A stretch of DNA of 64,000 nt from Anagrus nilaparvatae (GCA_022575985.1 JAKSXM010000272.1:2232001-2296000), one strand, 5' to 3'. Counted from the first letter of the stretch, positions 30,050-41,739 are shown. Notes: generated by a model from the letters alone, not told the origin. Numbers and translations are program-made.

Positions 30050-30872
30050 GTCAACATTTGTTTACGTGTTTGCAGACTTGTATAAGTAGTTCCTTATATT
30101 TTTTTTTAATCGTAAAAAGGAGTGAATGTCTCGAATAATTTACTTGGAAGGAATAAAAAGACCCAATCATATGATGTAGTGTAAATTTCAAGGTCTTTGC
30201 GAGGCCCACCAGTTGGTCTGTTAGATTTGTAAGGCTTGAACAAGGATAGAAGGAATGGAGGTTCCCTTGTTCGTAGGAGTCTGCACATAACCAGACAAGC
30301 AAAATAATCCTTGCGGGTTGTGATGCTCATCCAGTTTAGGCGTTTTCAGTATAGGGTAATGTGTTCATTACGTTTGAGATCACAGTTGTATCTTATTCCT
30401 CAGTTTTGTAGCTTATCAAGTTGAGCACTTAGTCAACTGGATAAATCAGAATAAACAATATTTCAATGATCTAGGTAGGGGCATATAAGAGATTCTTTCT
30501 GGCTTTTATGCAGGGATTTAGAGGTGCACGGTCTGATGAATTTAACACCAACAAGAACTCTGTTTACTCGATTAGTGACTTGCTGAACTTGAGGACCCCA
30601 AGAAAGAGAACTGTCTAAGATAACGCCTAAACTAGTCACTTTATCCACACATGGAACACTCAAGGTGGTAGAAGAACCAAAAACAATTGCTTTTGTCTTT
30701 TTAGTATTTAGTAGGAGATCATTAATATCTGCCCAATGTGTAACTAGTTTAGCTGCCTCAGAGAGTGTATCAATGCCTTGTTGGAATTGATTTGCAGGGA
30801 CTTGAATTTCAATCTGAAGGTCATTAGAGTATAGAAGTCTTGAAGTTTGATCATCCAAATTATATTTAAGAT

Positions 30873-30876
<4 letters not shown>
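30050..30876 (-). pseudogene. LINE C reverse transcriptase, motif C and C-terminal part
   Basis: The frame 30858-30463 holds LLYSNDLQIEIQVPA. This is motif C with YSND in place of FADD/YADD, so the first catalytic Asp is changed. It continues with HWADINDLLLNTKKTKAIVF and SLGVILDSSLSWGPQV (LGV-x-DxxLxW region). After a stop, further frames encode YSDLSSQLSAQLDKLQN and RKDYFACLVMCRLLRTREPP, the conserved region near LINE C-termini. The changed catalytic residue and the stops indicate it is dead. Confidence 0.85.
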
Positions 30877-30908
<32 letters not shown>

Positions 30909-30929
30909 GGGAAATATGTGAATCTTACA

Positions 30930-31178
30930 TCAGCCATGGAGTGTTTGCGGGCCTTAAAGACCCGCAAATTTCCATGACCGCCCAGTTGTACAAAGTGTAC
31001 AACTGGGAGACCACCGGCGAACGCGGTCGCCGGCTACGCCCCAGATTCTTACTGGATAAACACACTTTAAACCCCCCGCGCTTGTTTGTCCCAAACCGGA
31101 ACTCCCTTTTCAGTTTGGGACGCGCAGCCTAGGCAGCTGGCCGCTGCCTTCCCCCCTGCCTAGGGGCAGGAGAGCTCT
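30930..31178 (-). ncRNA. Hairpin-rich 3' UTR of R1-clade LINE D
   Basis: At least five strong inverted repeats lie in about 240 bp: 30935-30976 (TTTGCGGG/CCCGCAAA inside CATGGA/TCCATG); 30981-31007 (CCCAGTTGTACA/TGTACAACTGGG with a 3 nt loop); 31014-31033 (CCGGCGA/TCGCCGG); 31089-31120 (TCCCAAAC/GTTTGGGA); 31131-31149 (AGGCAG/CTGCCT); and a short one near 31156-31169. A structured 3' UTR is expected to be recognised by the element's own reverse transcriptase. Confidence 0.75.
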
Positions 31179-33062
31179 CTACGATAGAAAGCCCTCCTCC
31201 TTCTTCTGCAACAAGGTGGTCCTTACGTACTCTGCTACTTTGTTCCAGTTTTCGGAACTCCGTAGCATTTCCGGGACCACCGTCTCCGGCCTCCAAATCG
31301 GGAAGGGCGGGCGCCCCCCCGAGTAGCGAACACATTCGAAGAATGTGTGCTCCTCTGTATCATCCACGCCCGGACAGTGCAAGCACTCCTTTGTTGCCAC
31401 CTTATGCCAGTGTTTTAACATGACACGGAAATACCCGTGCCCGGTCAAGAATTGGGTAAGGTAGAAATCCACCTCCCCATGCTGTCGTCCCATCCATGCC
31501 AGCACATCTGGAATCAGTGTGCGTGTCCATCGAGCATTATCCTTTTCGTTGTTTTCCCATCGTTCCTGCCAGGCTTCCATAGATCTGGAGCGGGCGCGAG
31601 TGGTTGCCACTTCGCGGTCCTCCACGCTTTCGTAGATGAATTTCCGCTCCAGTGCTAGCAGGTCGATGGGTATGACCGAAGCCACGACCTGGATCAGCAG
31701 GCGATCCTCAGTGCCGCTTGCCTCTGTACAGACGATATTTTATGTCTGTACTTGGCAGTTTCCGTGGTCTTCGCCCAGACTTCTGATCCGTAGAGCAGGA
31801 CAGAGTTGACGACTGACACCAGGAGCCTTCGCTTCCCTGGTTTGGGTCCCCCGATGTTGGCCATGAGCCTTGACAGGGAGGATGCGACTGACGCTGCCCT
31901 TTCACACGACCTCTGAAATTGCTGAGGATCGTGTGAGGGTTTCCGCCGTCGTCGATAATTACTTCGAAATCGGTGGGAACCCTTCGACGGGTCAGCAATA
32001 CGATCTCCGTTTTTGGGATCGCAAGCTGGAGCCCGTGCTCGCCCATCCAGAGGTTGATCCGTCTCATGACTAGATTCAACCTCTCCTGGGTCACTTCAAT
32101 GTCCCTGCCCGTTATGGTCAGCGCCACATCGTCGGCGTACCCGATCAGGGAAACTCTTTCCGGGAGGTGGACAAGCAACAAGCCATCGTAAAAGGCATTC
32201 CACAGGTCCGGTCCGAGAACCGAACCTTGCGCGATGCCTGCACTTAACACCCTTTCACGCCTGTCATCGAGCGTGTCGTAGAGCAGTCTCCGGTCCCGCA
32301 GGTAGTCCTTTAGTGCGTTACCCAGATACCTAGGTATCTGGAAATCGTACTCGAGAGACCGGATCATGTCATCCCACCTGGCCGAATTAAAAGCGTTTTT
32401 GACGTCCAGCGTTACCAGCAGGACGTCCCTGCAGTTTGCAGGCCCCCTTTTTCTCTCAGCCTCTACGGTATCCACGACGCGCCGGATGGCGTCTATCGTG
32501 GAACGCCCTTCACGAAAACCATGTTGCTCCTCGGAGAGACCACCGCCCTCCTCGATTGCCTTTCTGAGCCTTGCCCGGAGCATGCTCTCCATCACCTTAC
32601 CAATAGTATTTAACATACACAAAGGTCTGTAAGACGATGGAGAGTCCGGGGCTCCCCCCTTGCCCTTGTTCAAGAGCACGAGACGTGCCACCTTCCACTG
32701 CTTTGGAAACACTCCCGCCACCAAACACGCATTGAACATGCTTAACAGGATACCAGGGACCACTTTGACCGCTCTTTTGAGCACTTCCGCTGGTATCCCA
32801 TCTGGCCCCGGCGCCTTGTCATTTTTCATGGCCTTTATAGCCTTGACCATCTCGCCTTTGCTGAACAGCGGCACTTCCTCCCTGGGTATCACCTCAACCG
32901 GGTTTTCCCGGATGGGCCTTTCAGGGAAGAGAGCATTGATGATCCGTTCGGTCGACACCGCGTCCATCATGTTGTCAGACCCCCGGTTCAACTTGTCCAT
33001 TACGACTTTGTAGCCTAGGCCCCAGGGATCCTTATTTACATCTTCCCGTAATGCACGCAGAC
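31179..33062 (-). pseudogene. R1-clade ORF2: reverse transcriptase and C-terminal CCHC
   Basis: The frame is open from the truncation at 33062 (LREDVNKDPWGLGYKVVM, an R1-clade signature before the RT) through NDKAPGPDGIPAEVL, YRPLCMLNTIGKVMESMLRA, EQHGFREGRSTIDAI, LLVTLDVKNAFNSARWD (motif A), AGIAQGSVLGPDLWNAFYDG (motif B) and LIGYADDVALTITG (motif C, intact) to about 31920. A frameshift there moves the sequence to a frame with RRLLVSVVNSVLLYGSEVW. A second shift near 31690 gives the last block (31685-31179), with CLHCPGVDDTEEHTFFEC (C-x2-C-x8-H-x4-C), the C-terminal zinc motif of the R1 clade. Two frameshifts and the missing N-terminus make it inactive as a protein. Confidence 0.9.
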
Positions 33063-33077
33063 ATATTTAAGATCATT

Positions 33078-33490
33078 AATATTAATATAAATACAAAAAA
33101 GGAGTGGCCCAAGAACGGAACCTTGAGGAACTATATTTATATCACAACAATTAGATGTTGATGATTTAGATGTTACACAGACTTATCAGCCACACAGATA
33201 TGACCAAAACCAATGTAGGTATGACTTTGAAAAACCAATTGCCTTCAGTTTTTTGAGTAGTCTCATAGATGAACATTGTCGAAGGCTTTCGAAAAGTGAA
33301 ACTGTATTAGCAGCGTAGCAAGCTTCTTGTCGTTACTCATACGAATATCATCTGCGAGCTTAATCAGTTCAGTCTGGGCGTTACGATGTTTACTGAAACC
33401 TGTTTTAAATATATCTACAATTTTAGACTTGGACAAGAAGTCATCTATCTGATCATGAACAAGCTTTTCAAGAACCTTCGACAGAAAATA
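33078..33490 (-). pseudogene. LINE C reverse transcriptase, N-terminal part
   Basis: The minus strand encodes LSKVLEKLVHDQIDDFL, then IFKTGFSKHRNAQTELIKLA, then LIQFHFSKAFDNV (motif A, with His for the first catalytic Asp of 'FDFSKAFD'). A stop follows. In another frame comes VPQGSVLGPLLFCIYI (motif B, about 33130-33080). Upstream of about 33490 the LINE similarity ends. Confidence 0.8.
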
Positions 33491-34214
33491 CAAATGCACA
33501 ATTATGCAAAAAAACACAATTATGCTTGACAAAGTAACTTGCAAGAAGCATCTACTGTTATTGAGTCTTCAAACCGCATAAAACTTTCAGGGTGTTTAAA
33601 TGAAGATAAAACAACGTACTCCATACCAAAAGCTCGTTTACATGGGTTTCGTAGGCCAAAAAACAAATGGTTACATGATATAATATTCAGAGCCTTAGTT
33701 TCTTTATAATAATAACCTGGAACATTATGAAACTTTATTTATGCTCGGAGATTTAGAACGCAGAAATATGAAAACGGATTTTGCAGGACTATAAAATTTA
33801 GTTTAAGTTTGCGAAGGAGAGTTTCATTTAAAAGTAGGCATTTATTACAACTTTTTTCCGTAGAAGTTACAAATTTTTCAACTATTAACCTTCAGCTTTA
33901 GGTATTTTAACTTGGTTGCTGATAACCAAAATATTTTTTGAGACTTCTGTATTATAAAGCAAAGTATAAAAATTAAACAAGTTTTTTTTAAAAAAAGGTG
34001 TGCTTTGCTACTTTTCTAAATCAGGATTTTTCCCGATAACAAACTTAGCATTTTTATCAAAAACAAAGTAGTATTTTAGGTTCCAAAAAAGATTTTCTTT
34101 AAGTAATTTAAGTATTTTTCTTTTTAGATAAATTTCTATTAGGATATTACATCAAATATAACATTATTTTTATATTTTAAAAAACTTTTTAGTTTTAAAT
34201 TTACTTATTTTACG
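33491..34214. other. Spacer with one coding-like stretch
   Basis: On the plus strand 33531-33707 is open for about 59 codons with ordinary composition (STVIESSNRIKLSGCLNEDK, then HGFRRPKNKWLHDIIF). It could be an exon or transposon scrap, but no splice site is convincing and no family is recognised. The remainder to 34214 is AT-rich. Confidence 0.3.
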
Positions 34215-34312
34215 ATTGTGCAACACGAACCAACAATTCTAGAATTGTAAAAGGACCGCCGTACAATCCTAGAATCGTACTATTTCGAGGATTGTACGTA
34301 ACATATACAACG
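34215..34312. repeat. Second 'aggattgtac' repeat cluster
   Basis: It contains ACAATTCTAGAATTGT, GTACAATCCTAGAATCGTAC and GAGGATTGTACGTAACATAT. Read on the minus strand it aligns with the start of the cluster at 22157. Confidence 0.55.
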
Positions 34313-35629
34313 AAAGGGGAATATACCAAGGAAATACCTAAATCTAATTGTAGGAGAAATTGCATTTGCGTAAATACGAATTATTGAAGCACCCTAAATT
34401 AACAGTATATATAGAAGATGTTTTCACAAAAAAGGTACTTTGGAATGAGCCTTGAGTCAAATAGCTTTAGCCCTTCGGATCAAGAACACCTTTGCATATT
34501 TAAACATTATAAAATATACAATAAATTTAGTATTTAAATTTTATACATTTTATTTATTTTTATTTCAGACAGAATATAAGAAGTTATCGAAATTGCAATT
34601 TGAAAAGAAATAAATTGTTGAGGATTTTGAAACATTGTGTGTAAAATATAAAATAAAGCTCGTACCAAGAATTTGGAAAAAAAATATTTACTTTCTCGAA
34701 TATTATTTATTGGAATATTTTATATTGTATGAAGAAGGAATCATATATTTATTTCTATAGTAACATAAATTCAAGAAAGTCTTGCTCTTAAATATTATGG
34801 TGGAAAATTTAGACTCCTTGGAACTCATATACGTTATTAATCCAAAAAATAAATAATTTCTGCAAAAGAAATGAATAAAATTGTATAAATTTCAAAATCA
34901 AATTAAACTCTTGTAAATAAACAACAAGCCCATAATTTTTATTTACCAAATATAGCATTATAAAATTCTACCAACCTATTGGCCTATTAACCAGAGGCCT
35001 ATTAATCCACAGAGCAAGGCACGCTGGAACATTGTCTCCTCCCGTCTTAGTGATACCTATAAGTAAAAAGATATTTTTTTAATGCACATTATAAAACATT
35101 ACATTGCATAACACTATATTATTGCTTAAAAAAATATAGTTTACGAAACATAATCGTAAATAATAGTTTTAAATAATAGTTTTCTCTAACTATTATCAAA
35201 TTTCTTTTTAAATTTAATGTATATTTTCCTTGCTGCTGAAGTCTTTTAAAAAGTTAATACTATTTTGTTTTTATTTTATGCATTTTTTAAGTAAATTTAA
35301 AATACTTATGTGTTGAATTGTATATTATTATTTAATGTAATTTTAATTTATTTTATTTATTATTAATTTAAAGGGCGATACGCTCTTTTATATTAAAAAT
35401 ACAATTCAATAATCAAATACATTTTATAAAAAGAAAATTATGTATACTAAATAAGAAAAAAAATATATAAACTCTAAATATATTTTAGAATTTTAATCAA
35501 TAGCAAAAATGATAAAATAAAATAAAACTGCAAAACCATAAATGAATATAAATTATGATAATCAATAATATATGATAAAGACCAATGCAATAATAATTAA
35601 TTTTCATAATAATTATAAAGATATAATTT
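34313..35629. other. AT-rich spacer, nothing recognised
   Basis: No supported gene, RNA or repeat. A GC-richer phrase at 34976-35060 ('ggcctattaatccacagagc', 'ctcctcccgtcttagtgata') has no identity I can give. Confidence 0.4.
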
Positions 35630-35872
35630 TAGTGAATTTTTAACAGCATCAATATTTGCAAATCCCTCATCCAAAAAATTCCAATGCCTTATTAAAAGAG
35701 TAGAGGTAAAATTATGCAGCAAATTGCTTTTAATGTTGACCTCAAAATATTTTTTAGAAGATTTTAAGTTATATTTAATGATCCTTTTCTTAAATATGCT
35801 TTGATGATCTTCAATATCAATATCACCATTATCCTCGAGACCAATATCATTTCATTATACCTATGAATACTT
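35630..35872 (-). pseudogene. LINE C-terminal fragment
   Basis: The minus strand encodes FKKRIIKYNLKSSKKYFEVN followed by RHWNFLDEGFANIDAVKNSL. This resembles the end of CR1/Jockey-type ORF2 proteins (the 'R..N.WNSLP..V..A.S...FK..L' pattern). It is short and isolated, with no RT motifs. Confidence 0.5.
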
Positions 35873-36154
35873 TGAATAGATGGTAAGTTAAATATGATGG
35901 ACATTAAATGCAGATGTCTACAGATCCTTCAAACTGCTTATATCCTTTAAATGTATTTATTTGGCAAAACCGGTCCTTATATCCTTCAAAAGTTCTTATT
36001 TTGCATGATAAAGTCTTTTGTAAAATATAAAAAAATTCAGAAAACAAAATTTTTAAAGATATAAAAAAAAAATATTGCGTTGAAAATCCGGCGTGCAGCG
36101 CATGCTCACAATTATTGTAAATCGGTCATAGTTAGTATTTTTAAGATTTATATA

Positions 36155-36220
36155 CAGGGTGGAACACAATTACCGCGGTTATTAACATTGTTTTAATATA
36201 TATTAGCAATGTAAAAATTT
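36155..36220. mobile_element. Half copy of the 83 bp TA-type MITE family
   Basis: CAGGGTGGAACACAATTACC at 36155 follows TATA and matches the ends of the element at 19953. The interior phrase 'attgttttaatatatattag' and 'caatgtaaa' also resembles that copy. The other end is lost. A GGAGGAG/CTCCTCC hairpin (36227-36267) follows. Confidence 0.6.
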
Positions 36221-36350
36221 GCCAATAAAGGAGGAGAATTTCCTACGAGAAGAAACCCTCCTCCTTTTTCTTAACACATAAATACTATACTCAAAAAATT
36301 TTAAGTACAGTATTTTACGTGTTATAAGATTGGGCACCGGTTGTAGCTGT

Positions 36351-36850
36351 AGATATAGATAGATAGATATAGAACTTTATTTGCTTGAACAAAATAGTAA
36401 ATATACATTCATGGATCATAACAGTCTTTACAAAATATATAATATAATGTTATGAATGTCTAAAGTAAATAATTTAAATTAAATAAATTAATATTTAATG
36501 TATATAAATATATATAATATTAATTGTAGATTAAATTTGGTGTTGATAAAATTTATCACAGTCATTTTAATGATTAAAGTATTATAGACTAGAAAGCAGA
36601 GTAACTTAGCTACTTATTTATTATAGTTATATCGTATTAAGGATCTAGTGTAAGTAAATAATTATAAAGAGCAGTTTTAAAGCTAATTAGGGAAGATTTA
36701 AATCGGATGTCAGAGGGTAGGGAGTTCCAAAATTTTTTTCCTTGGAGTTGAAAAGAGTGAGATCCACAATTCTTTGATCCAGGAAGGTCAAGTTCTTTTG
36801 TGCGACGTTGACCCCTGGCATTTTCTGTACGGCTCTGAAGAAAACTAAAA
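36351..36850 (-). pseudogene. LINE 3' fragment: ORF2 C-terminus, 3' UTR and TAGA tail
   Basis: The minus strand 36845-36640 encodes RTENARGQRRTKELDLPGSK, then HSFQLQGKKFWNSLPSDIRF, then LISFKTALYNYLLTLDP and a stop. This is the conserved end of CR1/Jockey-like ORF2 proteins. The 3' UTR continues to CAAGCAAATAAAGTTCTATA, containing AATAAA, and a (TATC/TAGA)n tail at about 36355-36376. The same 3' end occurs at 61466. The frame is clean over about 65 codons, so this copy is fairly young. Confidence 0.75.
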
Positions 36851-38300
36851 AAAAATTAAGAATAAGATGTAATGAGATTAGTAATAAAATAAATATTTAT
36901 AATCAAATTAAGATTAATAAAACATAACTATAAAAAATTTTTTAAGTTGTAAACAAATTTGTAATAAGAAATATTATTTATTTACTAAAAAAACTTTGAA
37001 TTTGAACATGCTCTTAATTTTATCCTCTTTTGTACCATAATACTCCTTTTTAAACTTTTAATTTGTTATTTTTACTTCTTCATTACTACAAAGATCCATA
37101 AAAACATCCTTAGTTTTACCTTCTTACTCCTTTAATAATCCTTTAAATGTCCTTATTTTAAAAATATTTTCATCTGTAGACACCCAGAAATAGTAATTAT
37201 AATAAAATCTATCCATAAGGCTATTAGATTTAAAAGATAGAATATTTATAAACTTTTTTTGTACAGACTAACGATTTAATTTGATAACTGAGATAGGGTA
37301 ACCACACAGGGAAACAATACAGAAAAGAAGACATAGCTAGAGTACGAAACAAGTTAATTATACAGGGAAAATTGGTAAAATTATATGTTATTCTATAATA
37401 TTTATTTTCTATAATATATTTTAGAATATATATTATAGAATATAATTGCGTAATATATTTTTTTATTTTCTTTTTTCAAGAAAATTATATATTTTAATTA
37501 TATCTATGTAAATATTTATTAATATATGAGGAAGAGAAAGTTAGACTAAAGAGTCGCAGAAATCGTTTCAAACTATTTTTTCGCAAAAGTACAACTAGGA
37601 ACAGTTGTATTAGTATTAGCAACCACTTTCGAAGTAAGTACTTTAATTTTTAGAAGCCATTTTCATGTTTTTGTTCTGCCTTAACATTTCCTGCAGAATT
37701 CAATTGAATACTGTAGAATAGTGAATTTACAACATCAATATTTTTAACAGTAGAGTTAGGGATAAAATTCATGTCTTAAATACTATTTTTATCCTAAAAA
37801 AAATCTATGGGATGCGTTAATTTTTTTAAAGTTTTGAACATATAAGAATCTTACAAAAAATTCGGATTTCTCTAGAAATTTTAGTTAGGTATATAATTTT
37901 TATTAATAAATTAGCTGCGGCATGAACGCATGTTTTTCAAAATTCTTGTGCATTATGGGCGCCTTGTTCCCATATTTTATGTCTCAATTCTAATTAGTAA
38001 CGTCTGTAAAAATAAATTAAATGGATATCAAAACGGTTTTGAGCTAATTATGAGTGATGTACGCCTATGGTTCATTTCCGCAAAAAAATTAAGTAAATAG
38101 TAATAGAACCAATTTAGAGAAAAAAAAATTTTTTCTTAATGAAATAAAAATACTGAAAAAAATCAAAACGCAGATTTGTGTGAAACTTGTAAAAGTTTAA
38201 ACTAATACTTATACATTTTTTAATAAAAATTTTGTGGTTTTTAAAATGTTTTTTAATTATTTTACGAAAAGTATGCAATATATAAATTATTATAGTTAGA
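36851..38300. other. AT-rich spacer
   Basis: It contains 'ATCTGTAGACACCC' at 37175, the inverted match of 'AGATGTCTACAGAT' at 35911, and 'aatcctttaaatgt' repeated directly at 35942 and 37136. These may be ends of an older element spanning 35911-37188. AT palindromes lie at 37385-37445. No gene is seen. Confidence 0.35.
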
Positions 38301-38389
38301 TTTCAATTTTGATTTAGCCAAGAGTAGGAGAAACGAACCATCGGAGCACTCTACTTAATTTGAAACGCCCTAGCTTTGCGTACCTTCAT

Positions 38390-38605
38390 ATCTAGAAGTG
38401 GGAACCTATGCGTGTTCAAGTAGCGAGAATCTTGAGCTTCAATTTACAAAGTGAGAGAAACCTTGCTATCCACTTTACAAAATAGAGACTGTCCGTACTC
38501 AGAATTTGAAAGTGAGCAGGAAGGTTGATCCCACTTTACAAAGTAAACGCAAGCCTTATTTACAATTTCAGAGCAAGTGTGAAGGTTCATTTCACTTTAA
38601 AAACA
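38390..38605. repeat. About three ~66 bp tandem units
   Basis: 'CACTTTACAAA' recurs near 38478 and 38541 (a third, 'tttacaaagtgagagaaacc', near 38440). Each has 'tttga/cagagtgagca/caagtg' and 'gaaggtt/aaacctt' at similar spacing. It is less AT-rich than its flanks and has no coding frame. Confidence 0.55.
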
Positions 38606-38700
38606 TAAAAAAAGTATAAACTATAATATATAATTAAATTATAAAATTTATAATTATTTTTTATGCATACTCAAAATTTTTTCCCGAAAAATAATATTTC

Positions 38701-39141
38701 TTGATGGCGACCAAAACCAACACTAAATTAGCATTTTTGTTGCTCCTAGTTTTCAGTCTCACTAAAAATGATTTTTTAATAAAAGTTTCCGTTTTTTAAA
38801 CTGAAATATGTAAAATTATCATTTATACTGAGCTTACGGGTTTTTGGAGTAATAAAAAATAGATATAACCTTTTTTTCTGTTTATTGACCGGAAGAAGAA
38901 CTTTGATAAAGTAAACTATTAATCTCCATTGTTTATATAATTTAGTTTGCCATCATAGATTACTAAAATCTTATTTTGGAATTAAATAATGAAAATTTTA
39001 ATAAAAATATTTTTACTGACTCCGATAATCCTTGCATTAAGTTTTGACTAAAAAATCATTTTTAGTGGTCTTAAATACTCTCAGTAGTAGTAAAAATGCT
39101 AATTACCTAACCTTTCTGGTTTCTTGTTTCGCCATCTTGAA
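38701..39141. repeat. Inverted repeat with arms of about 85-95 bp
   Basis: The left arm (38701-38785) carries 'gatggcgacc', 'taaattagcatttttgttg' and 'cactaaaaatgatttttta'. The right arm (39048-39141) is its reverse complement with indels. A second inverted match of the last motif lies at 39175-39200. Confidence 0.6.
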
Positions 39142-39205
39142 GTCCCAAAAAATTGTTTTGGTATCAAAAAACGAAAACTTTTACTAAAAAATCATTTTTA
39201 GTGAA

Positions 39206-41360
39206 ATCGAAAAATCAAAAAATCTCGAAAATTCACTAAACATTTTTTTTTCAAAATTGCGCCGAATACAGGTGCTCAAAGTTAGGCCTCACTTTTGATT
39301 GCGTACACAATTACAGCCTTTAACTTGATCTGAGACAAATCAAACTAAATTTTATATGTTTGTGAAATATTTTTTTGCTAGATTGATGGCTTCAAATTTC
39401 GGAAAATGGAAACATTTTTATTTGCAATAAAAAAAAATTCGCACGTTTTTTTGAAAATTAATTCCATCACACCAGAAAAAATTGTATTTTAAAAGTGTAG
39501 CCAAAAAATTAGGAAGATATTTTAATTATTTTTTGAGTTATCGTGTACATAAATTCGAGAAACGTTATTACGCAGACTTTTAAATTGTAAATAATGCTCA
39601 AATCTTGAGTAGAAATAGTCTCCAGTTTGTAAACAATATGGTAGAGACCATTGAGGTTAGATGGAGACCTGTTACAGTCCCTGCTGGTCCCTTCTTGTCA
39701 CTGTATATAATGAAAAGAAGATTCAAAAATTTTTATGACACATAATTTTAACATATAAAATTTATTTTCATCAAACATTGTTTTTTTGACAGAAATCTAC
39801 AAATAATAATAATCATCATGATTTGAATACTGAAATTCGTATTGTGGAGAGCAAATTTTGTTAATATTGCTTTAAATAGTTTAAATATTTAAGAAAGTTA
39901 GGAAAAAACTTTTTTCACTTTAGTTACTTATAAATAACTGTTCTTTCACTGTAGTTATTTCTAAATAAAAAAGTTACACTACATTTGTATATTTATTAAT
40001 TTCTAATCAATCTTTTTGAATCTCTTCTTCATCCATTGACTGGTTCGATGGATGCTTGATTTAAAAAAAACCTGTCAATGTGATTGATCGCTGCATAAAA
40101 CTAGGAACACTCGGTGATAATAGACATGATAAATGCATGTAATAATTAAATGGTTATATTTTCTTGAATAAGGTTTAACAGTAAATTGAGTCTAACATAA
40201 TATTGATCACGGATAAAATTAGGCGTTGCCGAGATCACCAAAATGTTAGGATTTTGGTTTCATAACTAATTTAATGAATAACATTAAAATATTAAATGCA
40301 TTTTCTATGTAGATGTGTTTAATAAATATGTCCTACCCATTTTAATGCACCTCCAAAAAAAATCTTTGCAAACTTTCAAATAAGTCGGTTGCAAAAATAT
40401 GCATAGGAGGAGAAAAGAAAATCGATTTTTTAAGAATCTCTTAATTTATTTCTGAACTTAGTTACACTAGCAGTTCAGGTGTCGGTTTCCAAAAGAATAA
40501 AGAAAGCCCAATTTTTTGAGTTCTTTTATAACTGGACAACTGTGTTCCCGGAATATTCTAGAATGTTTAAGAACACTGAATTTATAATTTTATACGATTA
40601 TTTTATTTAATGTTTTAATTGTTTTTTAAAATTTAATTAATTAATTATTCTTTTACAGTATATAATATTTTATACATATATTTGTGGAATTACGTTATAT
40701 GCAACTTAATTTAGATTATTTTTTATATTATTTATTTAATTTAATTTAAAAAATTAAATTTATTTCTGGAAGATTCTATTTCTTTCTATGCTTAAAATTA
40801 ATGTTAATTTATGTTTAGTTAAATCTAAATCTAATTTAATTTAACTATTTACATATTTACAATATTCTAAATGCAGCAGCACCTTTTACTGTATTCGCGG
40901 CTGCAAGGAAAAGTGCATCTTTTTGTATTTTATAATTTATTTTCTAGGAAGTGCTGCCACCAAGATTATCGTGGTCGTGAATATAAATTTATTGATGTCT
41001 CATAACGATGATGATCTTGGCGCTATTTTTCAAATATTTTATATATATATATTAGAGAAGTGTCCATTATCGTAGGTTACAGGTTGAATATAAAAAGTGA
41101 TAGTTCTTAATTTATTAAACAATAAATTCATTTGAATATATGTATTTGACTATTCACATATGAATTTGATTAGTGGACTGTAACAATATTTTTAAAATTT
41201 TAATGAATTGTTTTACACAGAAAATAAAATCTATATTTTCAATATACAAAATGAATTCAAATTTAAATATTGAATATCATAAGTAGTATTCAATGTATCA
41301 CCCATATTTAGTTTAATATTAAAACGATTTTATAGCATTAATTGACCAGTACTGGGTTGA
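39206..41360. other. AT-rich spacer, nothing recognised
   Basis: No coding, RNA or clear repeat structure is visible. A less AT-rich piece at 40870-40990 ('gcagcagcaccttttactgt', 'gaagtgctgccaccaagatt') stays unassigned. Confidence 0.4.
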
Positions 41361-41739
41361 AATAAATTTATTTAACTAATCTTTAAAAAATTTGATGTTT
41401 ATACGTTTCGCCTGTCAATTACAGGCCTTATCAATAACTAAAAAAAATATGTTTACATGTATAAAAAGGATTAAAAAAGTTATTAATAAAAAAATATATA
41501 TATAAAAAAATTTACCTATAATATATAAAATATTTATCAGAAAAAAGTTGTACATTTTTTATTATTATTTAAAACTATTAGTTGTGTTGGATTGCTATAC
41601 ATTATCACTTAGTTTTCATAATAAATAAATCTGTGTGTAATGGTGTGGCCGTTTTTATTGTAAATATATGTGGTTATAAGAGTATAAAAAGTTGCATATC
41701 AATAACTGAAAATGATGACTGTTTGAAAATTAATATGTA

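Larger units (their letters stand above)
30877..33062 (-). mobile_element. R1-clade LINE D, 5'-truncated, with poly(A) tail and target duplication
   Basis: This 2,186 bp GC-rich block (clearly unlike its surroundings) is on the minus strand. It ends in a poly(T) run at 30877-30904, its poly(A) tail, and is flanked by perfect 15 bp duplications ATATTTAAGATCATT. It contains the C-terminal two thirds of ORF2 and a hairpin-rich 3' UTR. The 5' end is truncated inside ORF2, the usual outcome of incomplete target-primed reverse transcription. It sits in LINE C and not in 28S rDNA, so it belongs to a lineage without strict rDNA targeting or is an off-target insertion. The perfect duplication and GC-rich, little-decayed coding sequence suggest it is the youngest LINE here. 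Confidence 0.92.
29950..33490 (-). mobile_element. LINE C: second CR1/Jockey-like LINE, split by an R1-clade LINE
   Basis: On the minus strand the RT begins at about 33490 (5'-truncated) and continues to about 33078. It is interrupted by the R1-clade element (30877-33062) and resumes at 30876 through the C-terminal region to about 30050, followed by a short 3' end reaching LINE B. A 15 bp duplication (ATATTTAAGATCATT at 30862-30876 and 33063-33077) flanks the inserted element. Several stops and frameshifts are present. Confidence 0.85.

Noticed and set aside
31437..33013. Several plus-strand frames of 67-117 codons
   Set aside because: Antisense shadows of the R1-clade ORF2 on the minus strand.
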